This document shows positions 42,721 through 54,110 of a DNA stretch of 64,000 nucleotides, piece by piece. The translations under genes were made by a program, and so were the position numbers. The stretch is from Odiellus spinosus (lineage: Eukaryota; Arthropoda; Arachnida; Opiliones; Phalangiidae). The DNA is taken from assembly GCA_963920705.1 (NCBI GenBank), contig OY987232.1:8744200-8808199 (forward strand), in the 5' to 3' direction. Numbering within the stretch: the stretch's first letter is position 1; each line of letters opens with the position of its first letter. A model generated the notes under the pieces. That model was not told the DNA's origin, made no database searches, and worked only from the letters and a program-made list of their open reading frames with translations.

Positions 42721-44160
42721 TAAGAAAATATTGAATATATCTTTTATATTAAATTTAAGTTTCCGCAACATTAGTTTTTAGATTAAGTTAAATCATTTCA
42801 TCTCTTTTAATTTTAATTTAAACGAAATTTCGTTTCAATTCATTAAAAGCTATAACCTCAGAAGGCTAAAATAGACTCTCAACCAAAAGATACTATATAA
42901 GGCGTTCGTTGATCATTATAAACTAACAAGTGAGTCACGGTTGCTGCTCTTCAATGAGCTGTTGTGGATGTGCGTTTACAGTAAGGTAGAAGCAAATAAC
43001 TGTACATACGAATCTTATTGAAGATTCAAGCGCCGTGGGTGATGACATCTTCTTCCGACGTCACGCACAGACAGAACCTCTCCGTGAACTAAAAGTTCTT
43101 TCGATTAGTTGACGTATTTCGTCTTCTTGCACGACGCCTAAGCCATCGCCGCTGTGAATACAGTACCTATATCGCACTAGGGTTGGGTCTAGCTAAAAAG
43201 CGCCGTGACTCGAAATGTCTCGTAAATAATGTTTTTGATAAATACCATGTCGTTCTCTGTAAAAATTTTAGAAATTTAATTAAATTATAAATTGGAGTGC
43301 AGTTTCTGAAACTAAATTCAAAAGCGGTTGCATAATTTCCTAATAAAGTTCATGATAAAAATATATATTTTTTCTAACTTCCTTTTAATTTTTTTAACAC
43401 GACGGCATATTACGTTAAAGAGGATATATCTGTCGATTTTGTCAAATAATTCATTCCACACCTACCTGTAGTATAGATAAACACCCTTTCCCTGTCAAAT
43501 GCGCAAAGAGATTAAATAATATGTAATTTGGTAAATATCTAGATTGCGTTGAATTTCTTTATAGCAAATTATAAGCGAAATCATTTTAGTCCAATCACAG
43601 TTTTGTCCCTTAATTGGATGTGATAGACACAAAGGCTGTGAATAATAACAATTCTAAAGGGGTTCGATGCATGGTTATTGAATATTTTAATCCTTAAATC
43701 CATACGTTTATAAAAAACAATTTATTTAAAGCGATTTCCTTTCGATAGGTAAAATTTGAATCGTAAACTCTTTGGGTTAGATTTATTTTCCAAATTATTC
43801 TCGGAATTCGTATAATTTTTATTAATTGGATAAAATCTACTAAATTTTGATGAATACATTATCTGTTTGATTAAAAATAGATTATTTTTCATTCGAGTTT
43901 ACTTATTCGAAGATAAAGAAAAAATCATAATCCGTATCCGTTTTTATCCGAAAATGGTCTTATCTTAGAATATTATCCGCGTTATATCGGATTAAAAAAT
44001 TCAAAATTGATTTTCGTGAAAAATAATAAGTAAAATGTTGATTTAAAATCCTAGTTTCGTAAGAACACGGAGCTTATGCGACGAATGAATAATAATTATT
44101 ATTTTTATTATTTTTGATACACTGATTTTAATTATGAGTCTGTTGATTTAATAGCTTGTA
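42720..44160. other. AT-rich noncoding part of the right arm
   Basis: Mirror of 19,950-21,440. No supported gene. Confidence 0.5.
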
Positions 44161-44300
44161 TTACAATGCTAAACCTCGTGTTAGACAGCGTTTCGAACTG
44201 GAAAAGTATCAACACTTGAGGTATTTTAAGAGTTTAGCAGAAGAATGAATGAACTTGAGATCTAGTTTCATACGACTAGACTATGAACACTAGTCGCATT

Positions 44301-45292
44301 TTACGGCTTATCGGAAGAATGAGTTAACTTATGTGAGTTAAGGTACCGTTTCTCACGAGAAGAGTAGGGACACTGGTCGCATTTAAAGGGCTTATCTGAA
44401 GAATGAATCAACTTGTGGCTGTTAAGATTACGTTTTGTGAGATATGAGTTGGTACATTGGTCGCATTTAAAAGGTGTATCTGAAGAATGAATCAACTTGT
44501 GTTCATTCGCTTCTGTTTATAATGAGAGGAGTAGGAACACCGGTCGAATTTAAATCGCATATCGGCCAAATGAATCAATTTGTGTCTACTAATATTCCGT
44601 TTTGTATGATAAGAGTTGGAACACTGGTTGCATTTAAAGGGCTTATCTGAAGAATGAATCAACTGGTGTCTATTAAGATCCTGTTTCTTACGAGAAGAGT
44701 AAGAACAATGATCGCATTGAAATGGCCTATGGGAAGAATGAATCAACTTGTGCGTATTAAGATTATATTTCTCACGAGAGGAGTAGGGACACTGGTCGCA
44801 TTTAAAGGGCCTATGGAAAGAATGAATGAACTTGTGTCTATTAACATCATATTTGTTACAAGAAGAGTAGGGACACTGGTCGCATTTAAATGGCTTTTCT
44901 GGCGAATGAATTAACTTCATTTTACTTCGTTCTCCTTCAGAATTGGTCACTTTGGGAAATTGATCGCAACTGTGAATTATCTGTGGTAGATTCCGCGTGT
45001 TCTCGCCTTTGTCAATCAGAGTCTCCTTTTCAGTCGGCATATCCGAATCCGCGAAAGATTCGTTAGAATCACTGATGCATTCCCTCTTGACATGGATTAC
45101 CACCGAACTGAAGTTTTCATTGTTCAAATGCTGTTTTTCTGAAAAGTTATCCTCTTTAATTGACCCAGACGTGGTATTGGTTTCAAAGACCTCATTCAAT
45201 ATCGAGTGCGGGAGAATCAGATCGACCTCGTCATGATCTTGAGTGAAGCTTTCTTCAACCTCTTTCTTAATTAGATATTCCGGGTCCATCAT
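44301..45292 (-). pseudogene. C2H2 zinc-finger gene, right-arm copy, frameshifted
   Basis: Starts at ATG 45292 with the same MMDPEYLIKKEVEE leader. The fifth finger is broken near 44,510-44,515 by a short deletion: the frame ends KQKRMNTS at 44,492 and the last two fingers continue in another frame to 44,301. One of its finger cysteines is also replaced (RFKFDRC against RFKCDRC on the left). Two independent lesions mark this as the decaying copy. Confidence 0.85.
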
Positions 45293-46283
45293 GGTTGTCA
45301 AATTCAAACGCTGCAAAAGTGACAGTTCATTCAAATGAAAAACAACACAGGGCTCTAAAAATACCACTTCGGTCAATTAACACTATACGTGTTTGGTGTT
45401 TAATTTCTGAAGTTTGATAAAATTTGAAAAATAGTAAATATAAATTTGGGCCAATCATAACAGCGCTTTGATGCCCAACGTCTTAGACATCAAACGACGG
45501 ACAATTCTTACAAGCGCTGTAAATAATATGATTGGCTCGAATTTATATTGAATTTATACTTATTCAAAGCTGTTACATTTTTGGCCCAAGTTTCCCTTTA
45601 ACCTTTAAGAGTGGTTATCTCCCAACCCAATTAGGATGCTCTAGCTCTAATTGTGAGAATAAACATTCAAATCCTGCTCATGCAAAACATTTTTATATCG
45701 CGAAATGTCTATTAACTCAAAATTATAGGAGTTTATAGGATATTTCATGGAAATATAGGATAATATAGGACATGTTTTAAAATATAGGAGTTTATAGGAA
45801 AGTGTGCGCGGGTTTGATCTGAGCGGCACGATGTCGTCATCGACAACTAAGCGTTTGCGGTATACAGGGTGTTTTAGAAAGGTCTGGAAAAAATGAAAGG
45901 GGTTTTTCGTGTGGTCAGACTGAGTGAAACAGGTTTATGAACCTATAGTCTCACGCGCTGCGTTGCGTAGTTATGCGCCCTTGAAAATAGTCCTCAAAAA
46001 TACGAAAAACGACCGTAAGGTGTAGGTTAGATTGTACCATTATTGTTTTTCTATTTAATTGTGCATAAGCTAATTATCGAGAGATAAGTGGAACAAGGTG
46101 TTTATTAACTAAAAAAGCGTATCAACATGTTTAGGAGTGTGCAATCATTAACTTTGGTCAGAAGTACTTGAACTCAAAGTGTTTTTTATTACGTGTGTTC
46201 CGGGTGTTGAAAAGGGGATTTTACAAGACACCATTATTAATTACCATAATTATCAATTGTTTAATAATCGGAATCAGAAGTAT

Positions 46284-47321
46284 TTACAAAAATTGTTCGA
46301 AATGCATTCCGTCAGCGTTGATACACACTTGAGCCTGCCTAATAAATGATTGTTTAACTCGTTCGAAGATCCCTGGTGTGTTGCGTATGGTTTCGCAGGC
46401 ATCAATAATTATTTGACGTAGATCTTCCACGTCACGCACTTCACTTACATAAACAAAGTCCTTAAGGTGGCCCCAAAGAAAGAAATCACAAGGGTTTAGG
46501 TCCGGAGATCTGGCTGGCCACGCAACCGTTCCGCCACGACCAATCCACCTCAAAGGCAATGTTTCATCAAGGCCCTAACTAGGAGAGAAAAATGAGGTGG
46601 TGCACCGTCGTGCATAAACCACATGTCTCGTCTCAAGGCCAATGGTACGTCTTCAAGAAGCTCGAACAGATTGTCTTGAAGAAACGGGAGATATGCCTCA
46701 CCATTAAGCCTTGGCTGCAAAAAGAATGGTCCAATTAAATGGTCACCAACAATTCCGCACCAGACGTTTAAGCTGAATTGAACTTGGTGAGCCCTAACAC
46801 CTGTAGCGTGGGGGTTTTGTTGCGCCCACTGATGCTTGTTGTGCATGTTCAATATGCCGTCACGGGAAAAATTGGCCTCATCCGTAACTAAAAGTTTTTG
46901 GGGTAAGTTGATGTCTTGATGTTGAGCGATAAACCACTGACAAAGATCCAGTCTTCTCGGATAATCCGTTTCGTTAAGGGCTTGGACCTTCTGTAGATTG
47001 TAAGGGTGAAACTGATGTCCTCGGAGTATTCACCAGATAAGAACGTGACTTACTCCCAATTGGCGTCCAACTCGCCTAGTGCTTGTTCCTGGATCTTCGT
47101 CGAAAATGGTGAGGAATGTCTGGAGCTACAGCACCTCGTCCCGCCGGTTGGATATGTCCACCTTCCCTCAAACGTCTTTCGAAAGTTTGGATAGTTTGTT
47201 GATTAGGCAACTGTCTTTGAGAGAAACGGTCCCGGTACAAACGTTGAGCTTCTAAAGCGTTACCCTGCGCGAGGCCATACATCAGATGCATGTCCGCGTA
47301 TTCTGCATTCGTGTACGGCAT
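46284..47321 (-). pseudogene. DUF4817-type Tc1/mariner transposase, right-arm copy
   Basis: Starts MPYTNAEYADMHLMYG at 47,283-47,321 and keeps the segments lost on the left (EAQRLYRDRFSQRQL). VTDEANF, MHDGAPPHF and SPDLNPCDFF are present. A deletion near 46,558-46,565 shifts the frame inside the catalytic domain (LVRALMKHC), and another frame change near 47,110 removes a short stretch. Inactive as read. Confidence 0.85.
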
Positions 47322-47443
47322 AGTTTATGAGAAAACAATACATTTCGACCTGTCTCGCACGTTCATTTTATACCCTTATCTAAAAGTGCACAGTTATTAA
47401 TTCGAGTATGCAATCGTGATTTTTTTATCGCCAACATCAGGAC

Positions 47444-48076
47444 ATGAACTTACCCCAAAAACTTTTAGTTACGGATGAAGCCAATTTTTCCCGTGATGGC
47501 ATATTGAACATGCACAACTGGCATCAATGGGCGCAAAAAAAACCCCACGCTACAAGTGTTAGGACTCACCAAGTTCAATTCAGTTTAAACGTCTGGTGCG
47601 GAATGGTTGGTAACCATTTAAATGGACCATTCTTTTTGCAGCCAAGGCTTAATGGTGAGGCATATCTCCGATTTCTTCAAGACAATCTGCTCGAGCTTCT
47701 TGAAGACATACCACTGGTCTTGAGACGAGATATGTGGTTTATGCACGACGGTGCACCATCTCATTTTTCCCTCCTAGTTAGGGCCTTCCTTAACGAAATA
47801 TTCCCGTTGAGGTGGATTGGTCGTGGCGGAACGGTTGCGTGGCCAACCAGATCTCCGGACCTAAACCCTTGTGATTTCTTTCTTTGGGGCCACCTTAAGG
47901 ACTTTGTTTATGTTAGTGAAGTGCGTGACGTGGAAGATCTACTTTAAAGGATTATTGATGCCTGCGAAACCATACGCAACACACCAGGGATCTTCGAACG
48001 AGTTAGACAATCATTTATTAGACGGGCTCAAGTGTGTATCAACGCTGACGGAATGCATTTCGAACAATTTTTGTAA
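47444..48076 (+). pseudogene. inverted C-terminal half of the transposase, right copy
   Basis: NLPQKLLVTDEANFSRDGI onwards to FEQFL, with a TAA after DVEDLL at 47,945-47,947. The same premature TAA occurs at the same codon in the left-arm partner (16,158), showing that it predates the duplication. Confidence 0.82.
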
Positions 48077-48689
48077 ATACTTCTGATTGCGATTATTAAA
48101 CAATTGATAATTGTGGTAATTAATAATGATTTCTTGTAAAATTCCCTTTTCAACAACACGTATTAAACCACACTTTGAGTTCAAGTACTTCTGACCAAGG
48201 TTAATGATTGCACACTCCTAAACATGTTGATACTCTTTTGTTAGTTAATAAACACCTTGTTTCGCTTATCTCTGGATAATTAGCTTATGCACAATTAAAT
48301 AGAAAAACAATAATAGTCAAAGGCACAATCTTACCTACACATTTCCGTCGTTTTTCGTATTTTTGAGGACTATTTTCAAGGGCTCATAACTACGCAACGC
48401 AGCGCGTGAGACTAAAGGTTCACAAGCCTTTTTCACTCAGTCTGTCCCCACGAAAAACCCCCTTCATTTTTTCCAGACCTTTCTAAAACACCCTGTATAT
48501 TTATATATATGTAAGCACCTAAATTGCATGCGCCATTATATGTAGGGTTATCATAAAGCAAGAAGGATCAGACGTGGAGGGGAAAAGTGGGGCTTCGTTG
48601 AGTTAGAGAAATTCCTACCTCCCACTGGGGTGGAAAGGGGGAATAGGAAATTCTAGAGGTAAACTGTTGTCACGTGGTCACCACCGTCG

Positions 48690-49530
48690 TCAGCGGAGTG
48701 TATGTAAAAGAGCAATCCTCAAAACAGTGGTTGTCATTTGAGCGGTGACCAAAACCGCAGTTTGGCATAAGAGCAACTCCCAATTGGTCTTTTCCTAATA
48801 CGGCGTATTATCAGTTGAGCAGTTTTTACTTCAGCGGTTCCCAATTAGATGTGTCTGTAATAGAGCAAACCTCAAAAAAGCGGTTGTCAATTCATTGAGC
48901 GGTGACCCAAAACCGCAATTTCGCATAAACGCAATTCCCGACTGGGCTTTTCCTAATACGGCGGATTATCAGTTAAGCAGTTTTTTACTTCAGCCGTTAA
49001 GTTAGGTTAGGGTAGGTTATATTAAGTAAAGTTTAAGCATATGGGGGTCGGTCTGCCTTTTGCCTATAGGAGAAACACTGAAATTATAGGTAAGTATAGG
49101 TTTCAAATATGAAGCTATATTTAAATGGTGTTAACCGCCTAATATCTCATTTTAAAACTAAGCAGATTGAAGATGACATTTGAACCCAGTTCCTCAAACG
49201 TTTTCACTTGATTTTTATAGTTTTTGAGCACCATCCCCATTAAAATATTCATTTAACTCTTGTAGTTTTTAAGTGCCACATATATATTAAAAATATACAG
49301 TCGAGAATGTTTCGGAAACCGCCCTTTTGAAGCACTGCAATTTTGGGAACCGCTGATTTGAGACGCCACTGTTTTGTGAAGCCGCTGTTTTGGGAACTGC
49401 TGTTTTGAGAACCGCTCATTCAAGACACCGCAGTTTTGGGAACTGCTATAATGAGAACCGCTATTTTGAGATGGCGCTGTTTTGGGAACTTCTGTTTTGG
49501 TAATTGCTCTTTTGAAAACTGCTCAACTGG
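48690..49530. repeat. inverted word arrays (AGCGGTTCCCAAAACNGC type)
   Basis: 48,690-48,990 has two ~140-bp units (GAGCAAYCCTCAAAA, GAGCGGTGACC(C)AAAACCGC, CCTAATACGGCG). 49,316-49,530 has many reversed words (GGGAACTGCTGTTTTGAGAA). About 300 bp of ordinary sequence separates them. Noncoding. Confidence 0.7.
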
Positions 49531-49674
49531 CAGTAGACATCGTCAACTACTTCGAGGCTCATAAAGGATCCGTTTTACCCACTTGACAACAATTTACCAC
49601 GAAACATCTCTACCCCTGTTCTCCCAGAGTTGGAGTTTAGGCCGACGCAGTAGAAACCTCTCTTTGCCTAATGG

Positions 49675-49745
49675 TTTGCCCCCATTTCTCCCAACACGGT
49701 TCTCCCAATTCCCATTTCTCACAATTCCCATTACTCACAATCGTA
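49675..49745. repeat. CCCATTTCTC word array, left partner
   Basis: CCCATTTCTCCCAACACGGT, TCTCCCAATTCCCATTTCTC, ACAATTCCCATTACTCAC. The reverse complement of these words (GGGAGAAATGGGA) fills 51,985-52,128 at the other side of the transposase genes. Confidence 0.75.
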
Positions 49746-49814
49746 TATATATGGTATTAACATTAATCAAAGTTTTATTTTGTTATTTGAAGTACATCCA
49801 ATTTTTTGCCAATT

Positions 49815-50724
49815 TCATTTTCGTTTGAATCCCCATTTTATTGCTTCGAGAAATTCTTGTGGGGTTTTGTTTCCTGCACCCAATTGGTGTCGAAGTTCTC
49901 GCCTTCTTTTCTCCAACATCTTGTACTCTCTTGCTGGTGGTCTAACCGGGTGGAGACGTGCCATGGAGTCTATCTCCAATTCTAAATTTTCCTCCCCGTT
50001 CTTCATGAAATCTATCAAGGCGTAGATGTTCGGATGGGGCGATTTAAGCATTTTATTCCACTTAATGTGTGTACCTTCAGTATCGTTGTTGGTACGTGCT
50101 TCTGCATTATCACCATGGTTCCACATTCTTCTGTTGTATCGTGAAGATGTTTCACAGAGCCAGGTATCTACCAAAATAATCTGCCATGTCGCGATACTCA
50201 GGAATGGCTGGCGCTTTTCTTTCTATATACAACCACAGGGTATCGATTAGATTTTCCGGAACCATTGCCAAGCCGATCATCCTCCGAATTGATTTTTCAA
50301 AGTCAGGGTTATTGTTGTAGATTTGTGTGTAACCTCGTGTCTGAACTTGACGCCAAATTGATCGCGCATAATGAAAGAAGCATCTTCTTAAACGTGACAA
50401 AGGAAACTTTCCCTCAATTGAAGCAACCATTGCGAGTTCAAAATCTATCATGAATTCAGGGGGATTAAATATTAAACCACGATTACCTGCCGCCTTTATT
50501 ATGCAGTCAAACATGCGATCATAGGTGGTGCGTTGTGCGTTTGGTAGAAGGACAAACAGCTGAGGCAGTATTTTCTGTTCTACCTTGCAGTGAAATGTGT
50601 AAAACTGGTAAAAGAGAGCCGGTGCAGCTTTGAATGTTCCATCCATGGAAATACGTTCCGCGGAACATAGTCTCTTTAACATAACATCAATTCCAAAAAT
50701 TGCCAATTGCGTCTGCAGAACCAT
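49815..50724 (-). pseudogene. MULE transposase
   Basis: Mutator-type DDE transposase. RISMDGTFKAAPALFYQFYT carries the first Asp, MIDFELAMVASIEGKFP the second, and CFFHYARSIWRQVQ the conserved C/H helix. A frameshift near 50,160-50,174 leads into the C-terminal segment (NNDTEGTHIKWNKMLKSPHP, TPQEFLEAIKWGF) ending at 49,815. The ORF begins at about 50,724. Upstream exon(s), including FLYWCH, are on the same strand. Confidence 0.85.
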
Positions 50725-51146
50725 CGTTTACGAGCAGAAAGTTTTTGTCCGATTTCGTTCTCGTCCATTGCCCAGACAAATTGATCTCTTGGCGGGTTGC
50801 CGGATTGGCGGGATGATTTAAACTTCGATGTCTGTAGAGAGACGACTATACAGAATAATGTGAAGGAATGCCCTCCCTTACATCATCCTCTCGATCGTTT
50901 CCTTCTGCAACCATAGTTATCGTTGAAGGAACTTTGGTATGAAGCTACCATAAAAATATAGTACATGAAATATTTCCAATTAATTGTTTAGTACCATATT
51001 TTAAATATCCTTACTAACAATAGAAATAACCCAAACTGTACTAATAAGCTATGAAATTGTTTTCGGCAGCACTTTGAATATTCCTAGCCTAACCTAACCC
51101 AGCCTAAACTCATATTCACACACTCACAAAACGGTACACTTACTTT

Positions 51147-51423
51147 GTTTATTGATTCCAGAGGGTTGGATTCAACTGCGGTCTTCATCGATTCCACTGC
51201 CCGTTTTTTGATTACTTCTAAATGATCTATGGCATGATGGTGATCATTTTATATATATAAAGCCGTTTTTCCTTCCGTAGCCATTGTAACCTTACACTCC
51301 GCAATAGGACAATACCAGTACTTTTTATTGTTAACCGTGTTTTTAATCGACATTACTTGTCGGCGTACTAGCGGGACCGTTTTCCCTTTAGATGTTTGGA
51401 TCCAATCGACTTCCATTTCTCAA
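51147..51423 (-). pseudogene. FLYWCH-type zinc-finger exon of the MULE
   Basis: Minus strand: VDWIQTSKGKTVPLVRRQVM, then KYWYCPIAECKVTMATEGKT and, after a TAA (51,251-51,249), NDHHHAIDHLEVIKKRAVES. The W-x-C...C...H-x-H layout matches FLYWCH fingers, which originate from MULE transposases and bind DNA. A GTAAGT near 51,146-51,141 would be the splice donor to the transposase exon. The in-frame TAA makes it a pseudogene as read. Confidence 0.68.
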
Positions 51424-51429
51424 ATGAAA

Positions 51430-51980
51430 AAACAATCGAATCAGTTAAGGTTTATAAACGATTAAAAGATAATCAAAATCTTAAGTAAAAAACTGTAATA
51501 ATCATATACGATAAGAATATAAAAAAGTATAGAGTTAAAAATTGGTAATAATAATAATATGCCGTAAAACAATAAAATTTGTGAGCAAACACAAGCCATT
51601 TGGTAATTTTGGACCCCTTCCTCTGTTGAAAGTCTTTAGTTGTTTGACAACTAAAGTAGTTTGCTATAAAATATTTCGCTGTTGTTTTTATTTCGTCGCT
51701 GATTTAAAGCCACCTTTTCAGTCGAGATTTTTTTGGCCAAGAATCGAGCTTTCGCGTTAAAAAAAGGGGGAATCTTTTGTTTAAACTCAAGTTAACAGGC
51801 TTTAAGTGACCGAGAAGCGGATATTTAAAGACGCGTTTTCAATCTAGATATTTTTGGAAAAAGAATCATGGTATTACGAAATATTCGAAATTTGACATTT
51901 CGTTAAAAACATAAGGCAAAATGATGGGGTTGAGAATTATCATATTGATTCAAATGAGAATAAATAACCTTCGAAGAAAT
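51430..51980. other. MULE interior, no gene seen
   Basis: AT-rich. Bases 51,590-51,840 contain CAAGCCATTTGG / ACCCCTTCC text with no frame conserved elsewhere. No recognised feature. Confidence 0.4.
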
Positions 51981-51984
51981 TATA

Positions 51985-52128
51985 CCGTAGGGAGAAATGG
52001 GAATCCATATTTTTTGGTAAAATGGGGCCCCCATTGGGAGAAATGGGATTGGGTGAAATGGGACTACAGGTTTTTGGGATAACTGATAATCTTGGGAGAA
52101 ATCACAATGATTGGGACAAATGGGAACA
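51985..52128. repeat. GGGAGAAATGGG word array, right partner
   Basis: Repeated GGGAGAAATGGGA(A/T)T, GGGTGAAATGGGACTA, GGGACAAATGGGAACA ending four bases before the right TIR. Inverted relative to 49,675-49,745. Confidence 0.75.
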
Positions 52129-52151
52129 TACCTGATCCTTCTTGCATAAAG

Positions 52152-53268
52152 TAAGGGAGTGGGGAGCGCTGAAAGTGCAAGTGGTGGGCGTGGGTTAGAT
52201 CTCAGCGGCTGTACGTTAACGTTTTAGTGTGTGTACGCGGCTTAGGACCGTAAATAAAGCGACTGCTCATGGGGGGGGGCGATGCGAGCTCATGATGACC
52301 CGCCTACGTTTTACGCCACATAGTGTCTATCATATCTTATCAACAAGCAGTAGCTTCATGCTAAAAAATAAAATTTTGAATAATGACATTGCAAAAGTTT
52401 TAGCAATTTACGTTAAAAAGGATTGTGTATATGCCGTCACTATCTGTTTCATTCTTTCTATTTCAATATATATCAAGGTCTAAAAACCAAATTAGCTATT
52501 TCGTCTTCATTGGTCTGGTTACATCAACCCGCCCATTTCAGTCTTTCTGTTTTGATGCTGTATGGTTGGTTTACTTATAAGGCAATCTCGCGTGTGGTAT
52601 ACCGTATAATGTAAGAATAAAACTCTCGCATATTATCCGGTGCATTATCACGCATTGCTTACCTTATTTTCAAAAGCTGGATGTTCAAGAAGCCCAGATT
52701 CAAAGCAAATAAAAGCAGGTGCTTCTACTAGTCTTATCACACTCCTATTCAGCAGGCATGCAGGTACGTACTGGTAATTTGAGTAGATTGTACAAATGAT
52801 CTGACGACTGTAAATATATTTTGAACTCTTAACAGAGTTATACAAATTTCGAGAACAGCGTTTATAGAATTGTTTTATGCTTGCATGGTTTTTTTATTAT
52901 GCGGCGTAAAGACTTTTTAAGCTACAGGGAAAGTTAAAAATCGACGTAAGAGAGCCGACTGATTCGAAACACTTGAGCGGTCACAGTCGTTCGAAGTCGA
53001 TGTAAAAAAGCCACGTTTACACTAGAGACTTTGAAACGGTCAAATTATAAAATTTTAGGGTCACGAATGTAGATCTTTGATCAAGAAACTAAATTAACAT
53101 CTTGGAAAGTCGATTTAAACATTCGAATCGGTTTGAAAACGGTTTCAAAGTGGCAATTCTGAACGTAGCTAAAGTGAAATCGGAAGCGCCACTCTGGAGA
53201 TATTCCGAATTTGGGATGGAAGACAATATAGACAAGCGTGGCCAGCTCAAGTTCTGTCCCTCTCTCCC
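52152..53268. other. no gene seen between the two MULE-type elements
   Basis: Begins with the continuation of the dispersed repeat (TTAGATCTCAGCGGC). Short frames at 52,229-52,845 show no family signature. Bases 53,000-53,270 include a stretch (ACGTAGCTAAAGTGAAATCG) with no partner in the window. Confidence 0.4.
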
Positions 53269-54110
53269 CACTCAAAAGGTATGTGTCTATTAGCGCCGTT
53301 CCCATTAACGCCGTCCCCATTTGCGCAATTTCCATTAGCGCCGTTTCCCATTTGCGCCGTCCCCATTTGCGCAATTTCCATTAGCGCCGTTTCCCATTTG
53401 CGCAATTTCCCATTAGCGCAATTCCCATAAGCGCCGTTCCCATTAGCTCCGTTTTCCATTAGCACCGTTTCCGATATGGAGATAACGTTTTTAACTTGAG
53501 TTGCCGTTATTCGGTAGCGGAGTGGTTAGCATAGACGGCTTCTAGCCAGAAGATAGTAAGTTCGAGCCTACTTTCCGAAAATGGTAGTTTATTTGGTTCA
53601 TACAAATTTTAATAATAATTGTTGTTCATTTCAGTTTTAATTTTTGATAGAACTTTCAGATAATGTATAGGAAAAATGTTGAAAAACTGACGAAATAGAT
53701 TGCATGACTTTGCTGTTTTCCGTGTTGTGGTTCAGTTTTGTAAATTTTACAGATTTAATATTAAAAAGAGTCAAGTTATTTTTTAAGCTAAAATAAGGAC
53801 AAAGTGGTACTGCTAAATTTCAAATTTTCCATTGAGTTAATGCTTATTTGTTAATTCTCTTTTAGAAAAATTCGCTTTTGAACGCGATTCAGTGGTTTAG
53901 GTTAGGTTAGCTTGGTTCTTCTGAGACATTAAATGCTGAAACAGAAAACTCTTGTGAAGGTAGGTTAATTTTTTTTTTATTTTTTTTTTTGGAAAGAGTG
54001 GATTGCACGTCTAGGCCATAGCGACTATTGGGTAACTGCGCTAATGGGAAACTGCGCATATGGGAACTGCGCTAAAAGGAACTGCGCTAATGGGCATAAT
54101 TCACTCAAAA
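53269..54110. mobile_element. non-autonomous MULE-type element with 9-bp target duplication
   Basis: CACTCAAAA flanks it at 53,269-53,277 and 54,102-54,110. Internal ends: a CCATTAGCGCCGTTTCCC word array (53,288-53,470) and the inverted GCGCTAATGGGAAACTGCGC array (54,030-54,098). 9-bp duplications are typical of Mutator-type transposition. The centre holds a tRNA-like module and AT-rich filler. No transposase. Confidence 0.75.
53510..53579 (+). other. tRNA-like module inside the element
   Basis: TTCGG (53,510) pairs with CCGAA (53,575). A-box-like TAGCGGAGTGG at 53,515-53,525, B-box-like AGTTCGAGCC at 53,559-53,568. The T arm and anticodon loop do not fold properly, so it is not a functional tRNA gene; a SINE head or a decayed tRNA is more likely. 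Confidence 0.45.

Larger units (their letters stand above)
38896..48359 (-). repeat. right arm of the large palindrome
   Basis: Reverse-complement partner of 15,746-25,830, about 9.46 kb. The right arm retains the full outer end of the mariner-like element, which the left arm lacks. Confidence 0.92.
45863..48497. mobile_element. DD41D Tc1/mariner-like element, rearranged foldback, right copy (complete ends)
   Basis: Termini ACAGGGTGTTTTAGAAAGGT and the reverse CCTTTCTAAAACACCCTGT, flanked by TATA, within a dispersed repeat unit whose halves lie on both sides. Inside: minus-strand transposase (46,284-47,321) and plus-strand C-terminal half (47,444-48,076). The C-terminal half, 3' UTR and terminus form inverted arms of about 1.07 kb. 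Confidence 0.87.
48552..52151 (-). mobile_element. MULE (Mutator-like) transposon with FLYWCH exon and flanking 7-bp duplications
   Basis: TIRs CAAGAAGGATCAG (48,559-48,571) and CTGATCCTTCTTG (52,132-52,144). The flanks carry the same CATAAAG (48,552-48,558 and 52,145-52,151). Beyond them are the two halves of a dispersed repeat also seen at 54.3-54.75 kb. The inside holds a MULE transposase, a FLYWCH exon and inverted word arrays. The left ~1.1 kb, with another inverted array pair, may be a nested insertion. Confidence 0.7.

Noticed and set aside
44654-45236. ORFs opposite the zinc-finger gene (MNQLVSIKILF..., MFSPLSIRVSF...)
   Set aside because: Antisense shadows of the finger repeats and acidic leader; periodicity follows the C2H2 units.
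15746-48359. palindrome as a sequencing or assembly artefact
   Set aside because: Arms differ by scattered substitutions, a 720-bp insertion, several indels and different stops, which a foldback-read artefact would not produce.
52229-52845. three short ORFs between the MULE-type elements
   Set aside because: No motif, no promoter, no conservation elsewhere in the window; composition like surrounding AT-rich DNA.
53510-53579. functional tRNA gene
   Set aside because: Acceptor ends and A/B boxes are present, but the T stem and anticodon loop do not fold, so only a tRNA-like module is reported.
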